Below, in pieces: positions 23,610 through 34,736 of a DNA stretch of 64,000 nt. The DNA lies in contig QXCR01000112.1 of assembly GCA_004380135.1 (NCBI GenBank), forward strand, positions 33,980 to 97,979, in the 5' to 3' direction. The position numbers were made by a program, and so were the translations under genes. Numbering within the stretch: the first letter of the stretch is position 1; each line of letters starts with the position of its first letter. A model generated the notes under the pieces. That model searched no databases. It was given only the letters and a program-made list of their open reading frames with translations, and was not told where the DNA came from. The DNA comes from Stemphylium vesicarium. Lineage: Eukaryota > Ascomycota > Dothideomycetes > Pleosporales > Pleosporaceae.

Positions 23610-26244
23610 CTACCGCCCATCTTCACTCCGTCCGAACCCCCTAAAACCGACATCCCTCCTAAAGAACTTGCCAATGTTCTTCAAGTTGCTCTCCAAGCTC
23701 GCTCCACCATCGGCCACACTGCCAGCCTGTTGCTGCTGCTGACCCGGTGCCGGACTGCCAAACCGGTCCACCCCATCTCTTGCTGCATTGACAAGCATGT
23801 TGCCCAGCCCCGCAGCATCAAACTTACCACCACTGAGACTCGGCGTGCCCATCGTGCCCATCGTGCCCATCACACTCCCCGCCGCACTACCAACGCCTGT
23901 GTTGGCACCAATCTGCAGGGGCGTCAGGAACGGCGAGTTTTGGACAAGATTCTCGTGGTTTGGTGAAGCGCGGAAAGCGGCGAAGAGGTCCAAGAGTTGG
24001 GCTTGCTCTGCCTTGCGGATTCCCTTTAGGTCGAGGATCTTGCGGAAATTCGTATCGGATTTGTCGGCAATGTGAATGAGGTATGCCTGTACGAGGGCTT
24101 CAGGAGGTGACGGGCGGACTTGTAGCGTCTTGAGAAGGGGGTCGATCTTAGATGTTGATTGGTTCACGCGTTTGATGAAACTGAAATATTCGTGAGCAAT
24201 GTGCTAAGTTGGTGAGAGGGAATGCATGATAGAACGTACCTGGCTGGAGGTGCTGTGCCCGGCTCCTCGTTGAGTATGGGAATCTCAGTAAAGCCCTTCT
24301 TCAGGACATATGAATCCAACAGCATTTGCTCCGCGCCAACCTCGGAGATCGGCTTGCATTGCACAATGTTGGCAATGTACGTGGATGCCATCAAGTCGAC
24401 GAGGTTGTCGCTGAAAGCTCGCGCATATTGTTGCTTGTGGAGGTACTTGAGGATCTCCCCAGACTTCTCTTTGACGTTGCGAAGCAGTTCTCCTACGTAG
24501 GAGCTCTGGTCGCCAACACTCTCCAGTTTCGCCCAAGGCGTATTGCGCATTTCTCGCCAGCTCGGCTCGCATGCCATCTCAACCTTGCGGACGAGCATAC
24601 GCACAGTAGCACTAGCAATACCCATAAAGACATCGGCCTGGCTTTGGAGGTCGACCTTCTCCTTGAATTCTTCATCTATGCGGCCTCTGATTTTCTCCTC
24701 TAGCTGGTTGCAAGTGATGTAGCAGTAGTCTGCAGTATTGAGAATGAGGACCGCGTCTTCGAGAGAAGGTCCCTGGGCCCCCGACTTCTCGCTAAGAAAG
24801 TAGTAGAGCACCTGCTGACCATATTGGTCTAGATACTTGGCAAACGTGGTAGATAGCTCTTGCAATCTCGTTCCAGTCGAAAGCTTGGCACACTGCGCTA
24901 GCGTCATGCGATAGAAGTGGAACAACTCGGTGGATGAAGGTATGACAGCTTGCGGAGAAAATTCCTCTTCCGGGTTCCGCAGAGGCTGCTGCCGGTACTT
25001 GGGTATCAGATTTGCAAGTTGCCTGACATGTCAGAAGGCTGTTCACGCAACGTCTCTGTGATACATACTTGTCTTGCGACTCTACCCAGAGACTCATGTA
25101 AGGTTCAAAAGCTTCTGAGATAGCTTGGCTGAAGCCGTGCGGACGATCGTCTTTGGAAGCCACTGTGTCTATCGAAGAGCGAGACTGCAGGGAGTAAGCA
25201 TACGCTGCCGGTATCCATTCTCATCTTACAAACCTCGTTGGAGAAGCGCCGTTCCAGGCTATGCTCAAAGTCAAGAGTCTCCTGCAGACATGAAAGGAGA
25301 AGCTCAACATCCAGACTTTGACTATCTCCTCTTCGGACAGACTTTTGTAATATAGACTTGAAGTCTTCGCGTGTCCCCTCGCAGAACGAGTTGGCCAGCA
25401 TCTCGTTCACGCGCCAATAAGCTGGGAAGATGGAAGCATGCTCGAAATCGTACGTCTTCATCATGCGGTTGAACCAGCTGTACCTCCTTCCGATGTTGTC
25501 CAATGAGCCGGCTTCGTCGTTGCCACGGAAGACTTGCCGATATTCACGAAGTTGCGTGTTGCAATACCAGTTGATAAGCCGAGTCCGCGCGTGTTCACCG
25601 AGGGCATCGATGACCAGACAGGCTTCTGCAAGCATGGCCTTCCGTTGTGCTGTTTCACCCTTGGCGAACGTCACCTCAAAGTCCTCGCACACCTGTTCCA
25701 GCAATTCGCCCTGTACGTCCGCTACGTTGCGACTCAGAGTGGCAATCTGGTCTATTGAACGGTAGCTCTTGAAGTGCGCCACCAGCTGGATGACTGCCTG
25801 CAGCAGCTGGGCGCACTCTCTATACTGCCGCGACTTGCTCAGGCTCCGTAATTGTTCGTATGCCGTCGTTAACATTTGTAGCCGCTTCAATGCCGTCATG
25901 GAGAGCGTCAGGTTCTTTTTTGTGCTGTCCAAGCGCTTTATGTCTGCAGTCATCTCGGTGATGGTCTGCTCCGTCTGCATTGCCCGTTCCCTAACGCTCT
26001 CAATCTTCTTGAACAGGTCGGCAAGCTCAGCCTTTGCGGCCTGTATGCGCTGCACGCTGTCCGCATCTGAGCTGGATTGTGAGGCGACAACGCCTGCGAT
26101 GTCCTCATCGAGATCATCTTGGTAGCTGCGAAGGGCCTCGGAGGTGGCAGAGACGGACGAGAGCGTGGCGGGGTGGGAGAAGATGGCATTCAGATGGTCG
26201 ATGGGATCGTATTCAGCTGCATTGAGCGTCAGCGCCGAATCCAT
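23610..26244 (-). CDS. VPS53: Vps53, GARP tethering complex subunit
   Basis: Four exons: 26244..25234, 25184..25069, 25022..24240 and 24180..23610, giving 826 residues. Introns are 49, 46 and 59 nt with consistent phases (0, 2, 2). The N-terminus shows the Vps53 opening YDPIDHLNAIFSHPATLSSV, then a long coiled-coil region (about 60-150) typical of CATCHR tethers. A helical C-terminal half follows, ending in a Gly/Gln-rich tail. Vps53 acts with Vps51, Vps52 and Vps54 in tethering endosome-derived vesicles at the trans-Golgi. The same window encodes Vps10, whose retrieval depends on this route. It is convergent with the gene ending at 23434. Confidence 0.92.
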
Positions 26245-26764
26245 GACTCCGGATACTACAAGGTCGGCGTACTAGATTCCAGAGAGGTGGGAGGTGCAGT
26301 CATATGGTTCGGCGGGAGTCCGCATCAAGGCGCGCGCTCGCAATACGCAGTCGCACACGTTGCAATAAGACGGCAGGTTCGCCACAATGGCGAACAGTTC
26401 GTGCTTCAGGCTACGTCGTGTGATTATGCGCAGATTAGGTACGTTCAAGGTAGTTTCATCAGGAGTTTCTTAAAATTGCGAATGCTCTAGAAGTCAACTC
26501 ATCTGTCAGCGATTCAACGCATCTACAATCCAGGGTCTCACACAAGTAGGCCCAAGCTTCCATCGCGCTAACTACCCCGTCGAGAAACCTACCATGTTAC
26601 ATTATACACGTACAAATGCAAGATCTATTCGAAGCTGGTTTGCTTTATTTCTCACATTCCGCCACTACAGTATACTTGAATGCAATTTCATTTACCAAAC
26701 CCTGCATCGTCGCGATCAACATGCTGCCCAGCACGAAGGGATTTGTCCAGCGGCATTAAGCCAA
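26245..26764. other. Intergenic, VPS53 promoter and chitinase 3' flank
   Basis: 520 bp between two minus-strand genes; no gene is supported. Confidence 0.4.
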
Positions 26765-28042
26765 CTACTGCTGGAACAGACCCAGGAAACCATTGTATAC
26801 CAAGCTACGATCCTTCTGCGTGAGTGAGCTTGCGTCTCCGGTCCCAGTCCAGTAGAAAAGACCACCCAGCCCGTTCTGTCGCACGTAATTGGCCTTCATC
26901 CTAACCGTGTGCGGGGTGTCGTACGTAACTAGACCTCCGTCGCCTCCGATGCAGTAAGCCGCACCAAGCTGTTCATCTACGTGCTCCTCTGCTCCGGGAC
27001 GCGGTAGATCCCGGTATTCAAAGGTACCCTCCTCACCCGCTTGTCCAGAGAATGAGTGGCCTATTCCGTGGGTGCCGGTGAAGCTGCGGCCATATGCTGG
27101 GACGCCCATGACGATCTTGTGCCTTGGAACGCCCTGGCCCATCATGTACGAGACGGCCGAATGGCACGAGATAGCAGCTTCAGGGCTATGTGGAATGGGC
27201 GGTGTGAAGAGTTGTGCCTGGTGACCGCACTTTTGGACCCATGGCCCGGAATAGTCATAGGCCATGAGATTGATCATGTCCAGATAGTGCGCTGCATGCC
27301 CTAGGTTGATGTGCTGAAGCGCCCATTCGCCTGCTGGAAGGGCCGAGGATAGAGTATACTGAGGCGCTGGGAGGTATTGCCTGAGTGTGGCTAGCAGAGC
27401 AATGTAGTCCTGGCCCTGGCTTGCATCAGACGGGTGCTCCCAGTCGACTGTCATTTGATCAGTGTTTGCGGTATCAGAGAAGAGGGGCAAACTGACTGTC
27501 GATTCCATCGATACCAAACTGCTGCACCAGAGCTAAAGAAGACTGTGCGAAGCGCTCACGGCAGGCTGGGTCTCGAGCGACAGCTGCAAATGGCTCACTT
27601 CCCTTACCGCCACCGCCAACAGAGAGCACTACCCGCAGTCTCGTATACTTTCTCTTAAGCAGAGCAAAAGAGTTCAAACAACCTTTTGTCGCAGGAATAT
27701 CGTCGACCCCCGGAACATCAATCTGAGCATCCGCCCATTCATCGCTTAGCTATGAAATATGTTAGTTTTTGATAAGGACAGAAGTATCAAGAGACATACG
27801 TATACTGTGCCATCTTCCTTCACCCTACAGCCGTGTTAGTGATGCATCTAGCATATCTTAAATATAGCGTACCAGGCAAACGCATAGAAGACATGCGAAA
27901 TGACATCGTAGTTCAGCGACACGGGTGGCTGATCGCGATAGATTCGCCAGTTAGGATAGTAGACGCCGTTCCAGTACATAGCTTGCAGCGGTGTGGAAAA
28001 TGTGGTGTCGTGATCAAGTGGGTTGAAGTAGTGCCGGCTCAT
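26765..28042 (-). CDS. GH18 chitinase, no signal peptide
   Basis: Four exons: 28042..27873, 27824..27800 (a 25-nt microexon), 27749..27497 and 27447..26765, giving 376 residues. The introns are 48, 50 and 49 nt, and their phases restore one continuous family reading. The catalytic DGIDIDWE motif (residues 146-153; E153 is the proton donor) is split by the last intron, and correct splicing recreates it. Other GH18 landmarks are LRVVLSVGGGGKG, INLMAYDYSGPW, IVMGVPAYGRSF and GGLFYWTGTGD near the end. The start MSRHYFNPLDH has no secretion signal, so an intracellular or non-classically exported enzyme acting on chitin or chito-oligomers is inferred. No LysM or CBM is present. Confidence 0.9.
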
Positions 28043-29604
28043 TGTCGGTCGTCGTCAGCTAATGCTTAGCTCGCTGCACGTCAGAGCACCCTGCAGGTAG
28101 AGGCCCGTAGCTGTTTGTGAAGGATCAAAGTTGGTCGGGTATCGGAAGTTCTGCATCATTTGTTAGCAGATCATGTTGTATCCTAGAAGTAATTCTTGGA
28201 GCATATGTGGGGGTAGATACGTAATAAAACACTGTAGCTGCAGACGCATGGCCTTATTGCATGGGTGACTCAAGAGAAGCTGAGCCGTGAGACGATAAAG
28301 ATGTACTGATGTATCAGAAGTAATTTTGGGGCACAGTCTGACTATTATTGTAGGTACATTGAAGTAGATGATAGCGGCGTCACAAGGCACTTGGTGATGC
28401 AATAGACTGGTGCTCGGGTTAGATGTTAACCCACCACGCACTTACCCCGGAAGAAGCGAAGTCTCGTATGTGGGACGGGTCATAGGTGCTTCTCATGTTA
28501 CGACAGCGAAGACGGTGAACTCTAGACTAGCAATATCTTGAACTACCAACAGACTAGGTGTTGTGGTACCATAATCCATGTTTGGTGTGAGCAAGGTTGT
28601 TCTCCTTGCAAGTGAGGCCGGAACGTCATTGAATATTTCGATATGGTAATGTGGACGCTAACGCATCAAGAGCAGAACCAGCAAGCTCAGGTAGACCGTG
28701 TTCAAACCCAGTCTCTCTAGGCGAGAATGGATAGACCCGTCATGAATAGGAAGACAGGCGCATATGCCGGAGGAACATCAATGCCAAACGAGCCGTTTCT
28801 CGAAACGTGGCGTTACGAGTCAAAGGATACATGCTGCTGGTAATACGATCCGAGGCAGTCCTCCGGACCAAGTGGGGAGCGGATGGCGCATGCGGTTAGA
28901 AGAGAAGAAGCCAAGAAGCATATGATGCTGGGTTGGGAAGATGATAGGCAATCGTAGGTAAAGTCTTACGCCTCAAGGATGTGGAACAAGCGTAGTTGGG
29001 GATGCCGGTGGTAAGAATGTACAGGCCTTTGCAGTGCGTATCAACGGGCCGCCAAAGAGTGAGGTGAGTATTGTGGCGCAGCGATGCGTGTGGGGTCCCA
29101 AGCCTCACGAGCTGTAAATGCCTGCTGGACGGCACGCACGCATGTCAAATGCAGTGGGTAGGCTGGTGGAATAATAGAATCGAGCGGGACACAGGCTTCG
29201 CACAACATCCGTACGGTAAACTATATTCAGACACAAATGAACAGAGGTAGGTGCGGGAGGAGGTCGTCATCAGCAGACAAAGGGAGGGGTGCAACTAGAC
29301 CCATTGCTTGGCGTCCACGTGCTTTCGCGATGTCGATCTTCCCGGACATGCAACGAACCATACCATTCACACATCGCAGAGCTACTCACCCTCCCCTTTA
29401 ACGATATCCTCGTCGCCACTTAGATTTCATCTAAGCTTTGAGTTTAACACTAGATTGCGCATCCTCTCGCCAGATATAACAACCACTGCGCGACAACCAC
29501 AACTCGCGATAAGCTACGGATATACGAATCGTGCAATCAAGGGCACCAGCCACCAGACGCAGCACAATACGACTTTTCGGCGTGCCACCCAAAAGTGCGC
29601 TGAT
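28043..29604. other. Intergenic, divergent promoters of chitinase and Yth1 gene
   Basis: 1.56 kb without a firm gene. On the minus strand two short exon-like pieces exist: 28500-28447 (ATG to a GTAAGT donor) and 28153-28068 (after a CTAAC...GCAG acceptor). Together they could encode only about 46 residues with no recognised family, so I leave them uncalled. Confidence 0.4.
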
Positions 29605-30432
29605 ATGGCCGAGGTCATCACACCAGTAGCGGCGCGCGCGCCCGAACAGAAGTCCGCAGAAGCTCAGCAGCCACAATATACTTTCAAGTTCAGCGAGTTC
29701 CTCAGACGTGAATATAGATTTGGCTTGAACCCTGATCGGCCAACCTGCAAGGCATATCTCCAGGGCCACTGCCCGGATGGCAACAGGTGCCCTAACAAGC
29801 ACAATGTTTCCTCATCTTACAACAAGTACGTGTCCCAATTATTCGTCTTCCACTGGATGTGCAGGCTAACTGTCTTGCCCAGCCTTGTATGTAAACATTG
29901 GTTGCGAGGGTTATGCAAAAAGGGCGAGACATGCGAGTTTCTTCACGAATACAACCTACGACGAATGCCCGAATGCTCATACTACGCCCGAACCCAGACA
30001 TGCTCGAACGGCGACGACTGTCTATACCTCCACATCGACCCCGAGGCTAAGCGCCCTTCGTGTCCACACTACGACCGAGGCTTCTGCCCACTCGGCCCAC
30101 ATTGCGCGCTGAAGCACAACAAGAAGGAGAAGCTGTGTCCGTTCTACCTCTGCGGTTTCTGCCCGGAAGGCAAGGGCTGCAAGTACGGAGCGCACCCGCG
30201 GTTCCCGACAGACCTCAAGAAGCCTGAGGTTCGTGTGGAAAAGAGCCCCGAGGAGCTTGAGGCTGAGAGGATTGAGCGCGAGCGCGAGATGATGAGGAGG
30301 GAAGAGGAGGAGCGCGAGCGTGATGATAGGAATGGCCACCAAGGTGGTCGCGGTTTTAGAGGGAACTGGGACCGTAAGAAGCGCGGAGGAAGGAGGGGCA
30401 GGGGCGGCAGAGGCCGAGGTGGAGACTTTTGA
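29605..30432 (+). CDS. YTH1: Yth1/CPSF30, CCCH zinc-finger subunit of the cleavage and polyadenylation factor
   Basis: Two exons, 29605..29825 and 29883..30432, giving 256 residues (yeast Yth1 is 208). The ATG at 29605 opens just before the conserved FKFSEFLRREYRFGLNPDRP; the longer upstream frame begins at a non-ATG codon. Five CCCH fingers follow in order, including CKAYLQGHCPDGNRCPNKH, CKHWLRGLCKKGETCEFLH and CPFYLCGFCPEGKGC. The tail is charged and ends in an RGG-rich stretch. The intron is 57 nt, stop-free and in frame, and lies right after finger 1, so retention would insert 19 residues between fingers 1 and 2. In yeast and animals this subunit binds the AAUAAA/poly(A) site region of pre-mRNA. 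Confidence 0.94.
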   Translation: MAEVITPVAARAPEQKSAEAQQPQYTFKFSEFLRREYRFGLNPDRPTCKAYLQGHCPDGNRCPNKHNVSSSYNKYVSQLFVFHWMCRLTVLPSLVCKHWLRGLCKKGETCEFLHEYNLRRMPECSYYARTQTCSNGDDCLYLHIDPEAKRPSCPHYDRGFCPLGPHCALKHNKKEKLCPFYLCGFCPEGKGCKYGAHPRFPTDLKKPEVRVEKSPEELEAERIEREREMMRREEEERERDDRNGHQGGRGFRGNWDRKKRGGRRGRGGRGRGGDF

Positions 30433-30858
30433 GGGAGCGGAGTTGTACTGTAAGCCTTGATGAGAGTCGGCGTCTGTGCCCTATGCATGATACGGCTCAA
30501 AAGGAACTGAAGATTGAGATGTAATATAGATACCCCAAATTCTTGACACTACAAAATTCATGCCGTGGCTTCTATGACCTGTCTTGATATGCGCCGATGA
30601 GATTGATGAGGCGGCTGGTATCCTATGGTGTGTAACATGCATGATATGAGGCAAGCAATTCAAAAGGGACTATTCGTCACACAATGCGAAAGTGATATGG
30701 TATGTTCACAATCGTTTAAAGCGAGCAAATACATGATACTCGCCGTGCATATGCTTATATCTTCTATAGTTGATTTATACATATCATATATACAGTAAAC
30801 CCGTTCTCATGTCCACAACCAAGGGACATGCTCAACCTTGTTTCCTCCAGCAACATGT
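30433..30858. other. Convergent 3' intergenic
   Basis: 426 bp, AT-rich, between convergent stops. It should hold the poly(A) sites; no gene is seen. Confidence 0.4.
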
Positions 30859-31908
30859 CTATGCGAGTGACCCTCCGAGGACCCAGACTTCTCCGTTGGC
30901 AACCTTGTCAGCGATACTAATGACTTCGACGTTGGCGGGTTGGATCTGCACAGGTTCGTTAGCCAGTGATTTGGCAAGGCTAGGAAGCAAAAAATAATGC
31001 CCTGGAATGCGACCGCGAAAAGCAACCAATTTTAAAGCCGCAGAACATACGACTGGATGATGCACAACCAACAAAAAAAAACCTGGGATATCTGACTGAA
31101 GCCAGACGAATGCTGATGAGAACGGGACTCGAACCCGCGCCACTTTCGTGACCAGGAATATACGTTAAGATAACCTTAACCTGGCGCCATAACCAACTCG
31201 GCCATCTCACCAATTTTTTGGTTGATTGATGGAAGTTTAAGGATTTGGACCGAATATGTTGAAAAAAACGTGTGCCGAAAACGAAGATGGCCAGCGGCGG
31301 AAAGGTGGGGCATGTCCGTTGCGCGAGACATTTCTGGGCAGAGACCACCGAAACGGCGACATGGTTCAACTTACCTTCTTTTGGCCGTCCTTGGACTCCC
31401 ACCAGATCTCGTTGCCAGAAAGTGTCTTGACTTTCTTGCCCTCTTCCCATGGGCTCTCTGGTATAATATGTTGCTGGACGAAGCGTTCGAGGTTGCCCCG
31501 CGCGCGATCTTCCCCGCTGGCACCTTGATATGCGTTGGCACCAAGTGAGTTGTAGTCTTCTGGATCTTCCCAGGGCTTCCTTTTCAAGTCGCGCATAACG
31601 CTGTTGTCGGGTGCCAGTACTGTGGCATTCTTCCCCGCGTCGTTCAACCGCCCAGAAACGGCGTCGATGTCCCTGGTCAGACCGCTGAAGATGGCAATGC
31701 TCTGTGTCTTCCCGATAACATCGGATATGATCACGCCGGTAGAGACCTGTTCCTCAGGGCTGCCCATGATGTAGTCTCGGAGCGGCGATTGTTCGGCGAT
31801 GATGTTGAACGACTGGACGATGCTGTCAAAGGGGCGGGACTGCGCAGTGCCGGCGAGGATCAGAGAAAGGGTAGCGAAAGGGTATGCGATGAAAGATTCG
31901 GGCTTCAT
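30859..31908 (-). CDS. Secreted fasciclin (FAS1) domain protein with a long intron
   Basis: Two exons, 31908..31375 and 30945..30859, giving 206 residues. The join across a 429-nt phase-0 intron (GTAAGT...GTGCAG) links WWESKDGQKK to IQPANVEVISIADKVANGEV, which completes the FAS1 fold; the last strand pattern NGEVWVLGG is typical. Residues 1-24 form a signal peptide (hydrophobic FATLSLILAGTAQS). Within the domain, NATVLAPDNSVMRDL is the FAS1 H1/H2-type core. FAS1 proteins are extracellular adhesion or wall-associated proteins; no GPI-anchor signal is seen at the C-terminus. The intron is about eight times longer than its neighbours and encloses a tRNA gene on the same strand. Confidence 0.85.
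31073..31081 (-). terminator. Pol III terminator of the tRNA-Leu gene
   Basis: A run of nine T residues on the minus strand, 32 nt downstream of the tRNA 3' end, is the first strong poly-T after the gene. Confidence 0.75.
31114..31211 (-). tRNA. tRNA-Leu (anticodon AAG) with 16-nt intron
   Basis: The minus strand reads a complete class II tRNA. The acceptor stem GGTGAGA pairs with TCTCATC (one G-U). The A box is TGGCCGAGTTGG and the anticodon stem is CCAGG/CCTGG. The loop TTAAGG places anticodon AAG at 31177-31175. A 16-nt intron (31173-31158) follows position 37, and its CTTAA complements the anticodon loop as in eukaryotic tRNA introns. A long variable arm fits Leu, and the B box is GGTTCGAGTCC. 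The mature length is 82 nt and no CCA is encoded. It lies wholly inside the intron of the FAS1 gene, in the same orientation. Confidence 0.95.
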
Positions 31909-32159
31909 GGTCGTTTAGGAAGCGTGCACTAGGGTGTGTTGTTGCAGCTTGCTGGTGAACGCAGCGGTTGGGGTGGGCAGCACAGACGTCATGCCGCGGT
32001 GAAGCCAAGACCTCGTGATCGCGTGAATGATCGTCAGGCGCCTTTTGGAGCTTGGGGACCCTTCGCTTTCTCCCTCCACTCATGTTTTTACCCACGTGAA
32101 AAAGCGCGCCTTTGAGCGCGTCGTTCAACGACTACGTTTTCCGATTCGACAAAGCGGTC
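31909..32159. promoter_or_regulatory. Bidirectional promoter, FAS1 gene / DUF3807-like gene
   Basis: 251 bp between divergent starts; no other feature is supported. Confidence 0.5.
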
Positions 32160-32851
32160 ATGGCGCTGCAAATTCCAACCGTCACAGTTGTAGGTGCAAT
32201 TACCGTCTTTTGAATCTCCGGTCTCGTGCTAATGGCGCCTAGGACGATCTCCTCACTTTCCATGCACACCATTTTCCACATGCACCGACGCCAGAACATT
32301 TTCTGCACGGCGTGCAACATGAGGCTGAAGTAACGGAAGAATACTACGACGACGCGGACGATGGGCTGGGCTACTACTCCGATGGCACGAAGCGCACCCT
32401 GACAGACGAGCAAATTGCCATGTTCCGACACTCGGAAATCCAGTCTATTCTTCGCAAACGACGACTCCAAAAAGAGAACGGCGAGATATCCGACCACTCC
32501 GTTTGCGCAGACTTGCCTGTCGACATGTCCATTGCTTTACCTACGCAAGAAGAAACTCCTAATACATTTGGCGACGTAGATCAGTCCCAGACCAAGGAAC
32601 CTGAGAAGGCAAACAACCAGCAGTGGGCGATGACTAGCGCAAAGAGCAAGGCTAAAGCAAAGAGGAAGAGGGATAGATATGCAAAGAGGAGAAAGGAAGT
32701 GCGATTGCAGAAAGGCCTGCCGAGGAGAAGAAGTGGGCGCAATGATGCAGGTAGTGATGAGAGTGACGACGAGAGCGATGAATGGGATCCTTGGCACCAG
32801 GCCAACGGGCCCGATGCGCAGAAGGACGATACCCTTGATCTGAACTACTGA
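32160..32851 (+). CDS. Conserved fungal protein of unknown function (DUF3807-like)
   Basis: Two exons, 32160..32189 and 32243..32851, across a 53-nt phase-0 intron (GTAGGT...CCTAG), giving 212 residues. The visible long frame begins at a GTG, and the real start is recovered by splicing: MALQIPTVTV joins DDLLTFHAHHFPHAPTPEHF. The core is LGYYSDGTKRTLTDEQIAMF followed by RHSEIQ. The second half is basic (KSKAKAKRKRDRYAKRRKEV), and the end is acidic (DESDDESDEWDPW). I associate this pattern with the fungal DUF3807 family, from memory and not verified. The composition suggests a nuclear protein; no function is known to me. Confidence 0.75.
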
Positions 32852-33915
32852 ACAGACCGGCTATCGTAGCTTCTGGATACAGCTCTTTTGGGGGGGAAAC
32901 ATGCTCTTTCTTATACTCCTTGCCATATCTGTTTGCGACGGTATCATACTGCTGCCGCCGCCGGATTGCTTGAGCACATACAACTGTGAGTATCCTTTCC
33001 TTCCCGTAATACCGTGTGCAATGATGAAAATTTCGTTATCGTCATCCTTAGGCGGAGATGGTACTGGGCTTGAGACGAGAGTGAAAGATCGCTTGCGGCC
33101 AGATCTCTCGACTCGTCTGGCGCTATCAATGGCGAGTTTAGAATCTTCTCTCTGAGCACTTTTATGTCACTATTCATACTGAACTAGTCGTCCGCAACCT
33201 TTTACTGACATATCTGCTAGACACACTCGCGTTTTCTCTTCGGATTGCTTCAACCAGCCAGAAGCAACGACAGCAGTATTTCCTACGGTACAGTCGGAAA
33301 GATGTTGTTCGAGTCGGCTTAGACCTGGCTCTTCCCAGGATGATCTCTCCAAAAAAGCGGTTTGACTCAGCACGGCGATTGCGGACAGGCAATATTTCCT
33401 ATCAACATGTAGCGGTCAAGTTCCGTCGCGCACTGGCAAGCGAGTGATACAACCTCAGATACGTAATTATGAGTGAGCTCTGAATGAATGTGATACGCAT
33501 CCTACCCCTCTCGTTCACTGTCACTGTGCCCGCTTCGAGAAGTGGAGAATCTCGTGAGTTAGCTAAGGTTCTGCGAAAGCTGTTAGTCCCGTCTTACATT
33601 TCATCGAAATTTGACGGCGCCAACACGTTTGTAACTTCGCTCGGGGGTGATCACAGTGATAGGCTTGGTAAATACAGTCAGGTTGAAACAACTAGATCAT
33701 GCAGGGAGGAGTGGGCTTTGTAGTGGGAGAGCGCAACTCTTGTCCGTTTGCATAGACCAGTTTCGGTCCCACCTCATCACTCAATTCACCTGTGCTCTCA
33801 CTTTAATGCTTATATAAGCGCAACGTCGCACTTTCCACTTCCTACGCCCACACCACTACCAGACAGTCGACCACAATACCTCCGATCTGATTTTTCCACA
33901 ACCCCAGCAACAAAC
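32852..33915. other. Intergenic, 5' flank of the 2EXR-like pseudogene
   Basis: About 1.06 kb with no supported gene; the only clear element is the TATA box at its right end. Confidence 0.4.
33811..33818 (+). promoter_or_regulatory. TATA box upstream of the 2EXR-like gene
   Basis: TATATAAG lies about 100 bp before the ATG at 33916, with a CA-rich leader in between. It shows the promoter is intact even though the reading frame downstream appears decayed. Confidence 0.5.
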
Positions 33916-34736
33916 ATGTTTCAACCCACTAAAGTCAGCAAACCCCAGCGTACGAGAAGTGTAGCTCGCATTTCTGCCGAGAAGCGCAGTCTCGACGAAC
34001 CAAATCCCCCGGATGGCCGCAACTACCCTATTATTATGCTTGATAATGGTTTTGTTAGCATGGAGACGACGCCAGACTATCTGATTCTTGTATACGTACC
34101 ACTGTGACCTTCCAATACGATACTGACTGACGCATTCAGCGCCCAGGAAAATGCAAAGTCTCATCTATTGCGGATGCCTCCTGAAATCAGAACCATAATC
34201 TTTCGATACGCGATGGGTGGATCTAAAATTCGAATACAGGAGACTCGCACACGCTTAACATCCAAGACTTGGCGTAAACCCTCGAAATCGATCTGGCATG
34301 GCCGAGCCACTCATCTGGGTGAGCGAGAACTCAGCTCTGAAGGAACTGCGTTTCACCTCCCCGAAGCCTGCCGTCAGATGTATGCAGACACTGCAATCCA
34401 TGAGTATGCCACGAACACTTTCCAAATCGACAGTATATGTGAGGAGGTCGCTACATCCTGGCTCTCGCAGCGCAACGCGGCATAGCTTCTAGCCATTACC
34501 TCCGTTCAACCGGGCATGTGGAATGTATTTTCTTACTAGACTCCTTCCAGTAATAGATCTTATCTGAAACATGTCTCTTCGTTGCACTTTCTCCACATAG
34601 CAAGAGAATCGAGGAGGAAGCCCGCTGGCTTCGTTCATTCCAGTCTGCCGAGGCTTTCCGAGAATTCGTTATCAACAAGGTCAAGGAGAAAGAGGGAGAA
34701 AGCGTCAAAGTAGTGTATTGGGATACGCGAGAATGA
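33916..34736 (+). pseudogene. 2EXR/F-box-like gene with broken 3' half
   Basis: Exon 1 is 33916..34089 (ATG). A 57-nt intron (GTATAC...GCCCAG) leads to exon 2 from 34147. The frame reads LLRMPPEIRTIIFRYAMGG and later ACRQMYADTAIHEY plus NTFQID, the same family as the left-end gene. It stops at TAG 34483-34485 after 170 residues. Downstream, family-like sequence continues in other frames: GHVECIFLLDSFQ in one, then RIEEEARWLRSFQSAEAFRE to a TGA at 34734-34736. No single canonical intron reconnects these parts. Either the gene has acquired a stop and frameshifts, or the 3' exon structure is unusual. If intact as read, it encodes a truncated 170-residue protein. Confidence 0.55.

Noticed and set aside
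28068..28500. Two exon-like pieces on the minus strand upstream of the chitinase
   Set aside because: They have a good donor, branch and acceptor and a continuous frame, but only about 46 codons and no recognisable family; the intron would be about 293 nt. Possibly a gene remnant, not supportable as a gene.
28680..28740. A GTTCAAACCC string that looked like a tRNA T-arm
   Set aside because: No acceptor or anticodon stem can be formed around it.
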